A stretch of 5,435 nt of DNA from Nitrososphaerota archaeon (GTDB lineage Archaea; Thermoproteota; Nitrososphaeria; Nitrososphaerales; UBA183): the NCBI GenBank assembly GCA_029784825.1, contig JAFMAU010000098.1:299-5733 (forward strand). Direction: 5' to 3'. This document shows, piece after piece, positions 4,277 to 5,435 of the stretch; within the stretch, counting starts at the first letter, position 1, and every line of letters begins with the position of its first letter. The notes under the pieces were generated by a model. It had not been told where the DNA came from and ran no database searches. It saw only the letters and a program-made list of their open reading frames with translations. The position numbers and the translations under genes are program-made.

Positions 4277-5435
4277 GCTCGGCTATGTCCTGCCTCGTCT
4301 GCTCTTCACTGACGGTCATCTTGGCCCTCTCCTTCTGTTCCAGGGGCGCTGCGCACTTGGGGCAGAACCTCATCCCAGGGGACGCCTTGTCGCCGCACCT
4401 GGGGCACACGGTCGGTGCGAATGCTGGCTTGGGCGGCTCCACCGGCTTCCCGGTGCCGTATACCGAGATGTACTTCTCGTCCAGGTCCCCCCCTGCGAGG
4501 TGGATGTACCGTCCCGGGACCTTGCTCGTCGGCGACCATCCGAACATCAAACGGAGCTCTGCGTCCGACAGGTACTTCGCGTTTCGCGTCGCGCTGCCGT
4601 GGCGGAACATGTAGAGGTGGATCCTGTCCTTCCTGATGCCTGCCTTCTTGGCTGCGTCCTTGACGATCCGCGTCGCAGCCACCCAGGAGAGGGCCTGGTT
4701 CAGATGGTTGGTCGAAGACGTGACCCAAAGGGGCGCCTGCATGTCGTTCCGATACGGGTGCGTCGACAGATAGTCCGCGAGGTACGCGACGGACGTGATC
4801 AGCCTGACCACCCTGAAGCCTGTCTTGCCTTTCGCAATGGTCACCACGGCGCCGTTGTCATCGAACGCGATGTCCCCCACCCTCAGCAGGAGGTATTCAG
4901 CGGGCCGCCCGCCCATCTCTCCGTACCCTGCGATGAACGCCTTGTCTCGGAGCGCGTCGGCGGCTTTCACCATGTCTTCGACCTCCTGGTCGGTGAAGTA
5001 CAGCGGTGCCCTCCTGTCAGACTCCTTGACGCTCTTTCGAAGCCACCTGACCTCGTCGGGATAGGGCGTGTCCTTGTCCGAGTCTCCGTATCTGACGAAC
5101 TTCTGGAACCTCTTCACTATCTGACGGAAGTCCGCCATCGTCTCTGCGGAGTAGTGGCGGACCGCCTCCGCCTTCTTCTTCTCCCCCGTCTTCTCGTCTA
5201 CTACGTTCTTCTCAGTGACTATCTCGTGATCGGCAAGCTGCGTCATCAGGTCCTCGATGTCGGTCCTCTTCGCCCGCCTCCAGGGCACGCGCATCAGCGT
5301 CGACGCGGTGTGGAGTTGGTTGAGGTACTTCGCCTGCCTTCCGAGCGAGACGTCCTGGGCCTTGATGTGCTTGTGGAACGCCAGGATCAGCTTTCTGTCT
5401 GCCTCACGCAGGCGGGGGTCCGTGCCGAGCCTCGC
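4197..5435 (-). CDS. Archaeal tyrosine recombinase (integrase) with C-terminal zinc ribbon, N-terminus outside window
   Basis: At least 412 residues are visible. The frame is open to the right edge: 47 codons upstream of the ATG at 5294 encode an in-frame helical core-binding segment (LILAFHKHI, LGRQAKYLNQL), so 5294 is not the start. In visible numbering the catalytic domain has R177 (GGRPAEYL), a beta-hairpin lysine K202 or K204, box II YMFRHGSAT with R278, GW at 299-300, and nucleophile Tyr310 in GRYIHLAG. Box II normally reads HxxR; here the first position is Tyr. A CPRC...CPKC zinc ribbon (C344, C347, C358, C361) and a short predicted coiled coil follow. This layout is typical of archaeal integrases, which cut and rejoin DNA at short attachment sites through a 3'-phosphotyrosine link. 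The last 16 residues (LPASEGGPGSSPGPTS) are low-complexity and antisense to a convergent small ORF, so the C-terminus may be altered. It may have moved this region or a neighbouring element. Confidence 0.93.
   Translation of the reverse strand, partial: ARLGTDPRLREADRKLILAFHKHIKAQDVSLGRQAKYLNQLHTASTLMRVPWRRAKRTDIEDLMTQLADHEIVTEKNVVDEKTGEKKKAEAVRHYSAETMADFRQIVKRFQKFVRYGDSDKDTPYPDEVRWLRKSVKESDRRAPLYFTDQEVEDMVKAADALRDKAFIAGYGEMGGRPAEYLLLRVGDIAFDDNGAVVTIAKGKTGFRVVRLITSVAYLADYLSTHPYRNDMQAPLWVTSSTNHLNQALSWVAATRIVKDAAKKAGIRKDRIHLYMFRHGSATRNAKYLSDAELRLMFGWSPTSKVPGRYIHLAGGDLDEKYISVYGTGKPVEPPKPAFAPTVCPRCGDKASPGMRFCPKCAAPLEQKERAKMTVSEEQTRQDIAELRKLVEKALRLPASEGGPGSSPGPTS

Noticed and set aside
1..5435. 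CRISPR array or transposase
   Set aside because: No regularly spaced repeats of CRISPR length and no DDE or HUH transposase motif were seen; the only mobility gene is the tyrosine recombinase.

Overview
The window looks like a piece of a GC-rich archaeal genome, probably from an acid-tolerant lineage. The evidence is a thermopsin-type acid protease, a VapB-type ribbon-helix-helix antitoxin, an archaeal tyrosine recombinase with a C-terminal zinc ribbon, and a Fic protein with an archaeal-style N-terminal extension. Several start codons also sit about 25 bases downstream of a TATA-like box with no Shine-Dalgarno sequence, the layout of archaeal leaderless mRNAs. A Thermoplasmata-like or Nitrososphaeria-like source would fit, but the sequence alone does not decide this.

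Left part (1-1888), all genes on the minus strand. The 5' part of a secreted thermopsin-like protease runs off the left edge (1-398); its start is ambiguous, either a CTG or a single-base frameshift. Next is a complete Fic (AMP-transferase fold) gene (579-1520), bracketed by 12-bp direct repeats and ending in an inverted repeat. Upstream of it is a vapB antitoxin gene (1601-1837). The partner vapC starts in the normal overlapping position but keeps only its first seven recognisable codons before running into the Fic promoter region. This looks like a VapBC module whose toxin was lost and replaced in position by a Fic gene.

Middle (1889-4145). A roughly 340-base gene-free stretch holds a tRNA 3'-end-like remnant. 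It is followed by a plus-strand gene for a protein of about 12 membrane helices, whose helix II His-Gly and helix X Arg-Phe-His resemble a heme-copper oxidase core that has lost its copper and high-spin heme ligands (inference). Two possible small downstream ORFs follow, the second spanning a nested palindrome, and then a symmetric TATA-like element with a leaderless small ORF placed 24.5 bases away on each side.

Right part (4145-5435). The minus-strand tyrosine recombinase has all or most catalytic residues and a zinc ribbon. Its reading frame stays open through the right edge, so the N-terminus lies outside the window. Its 3' end overlaps a convergent small ORF in a way that suggests a recombination junction. 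Overall this is an accessory region shaped by integration: integrase, tRNA-like remnant, toxin-antitoxin debris and flanking repeats surround one conserved-looking membrane protein.
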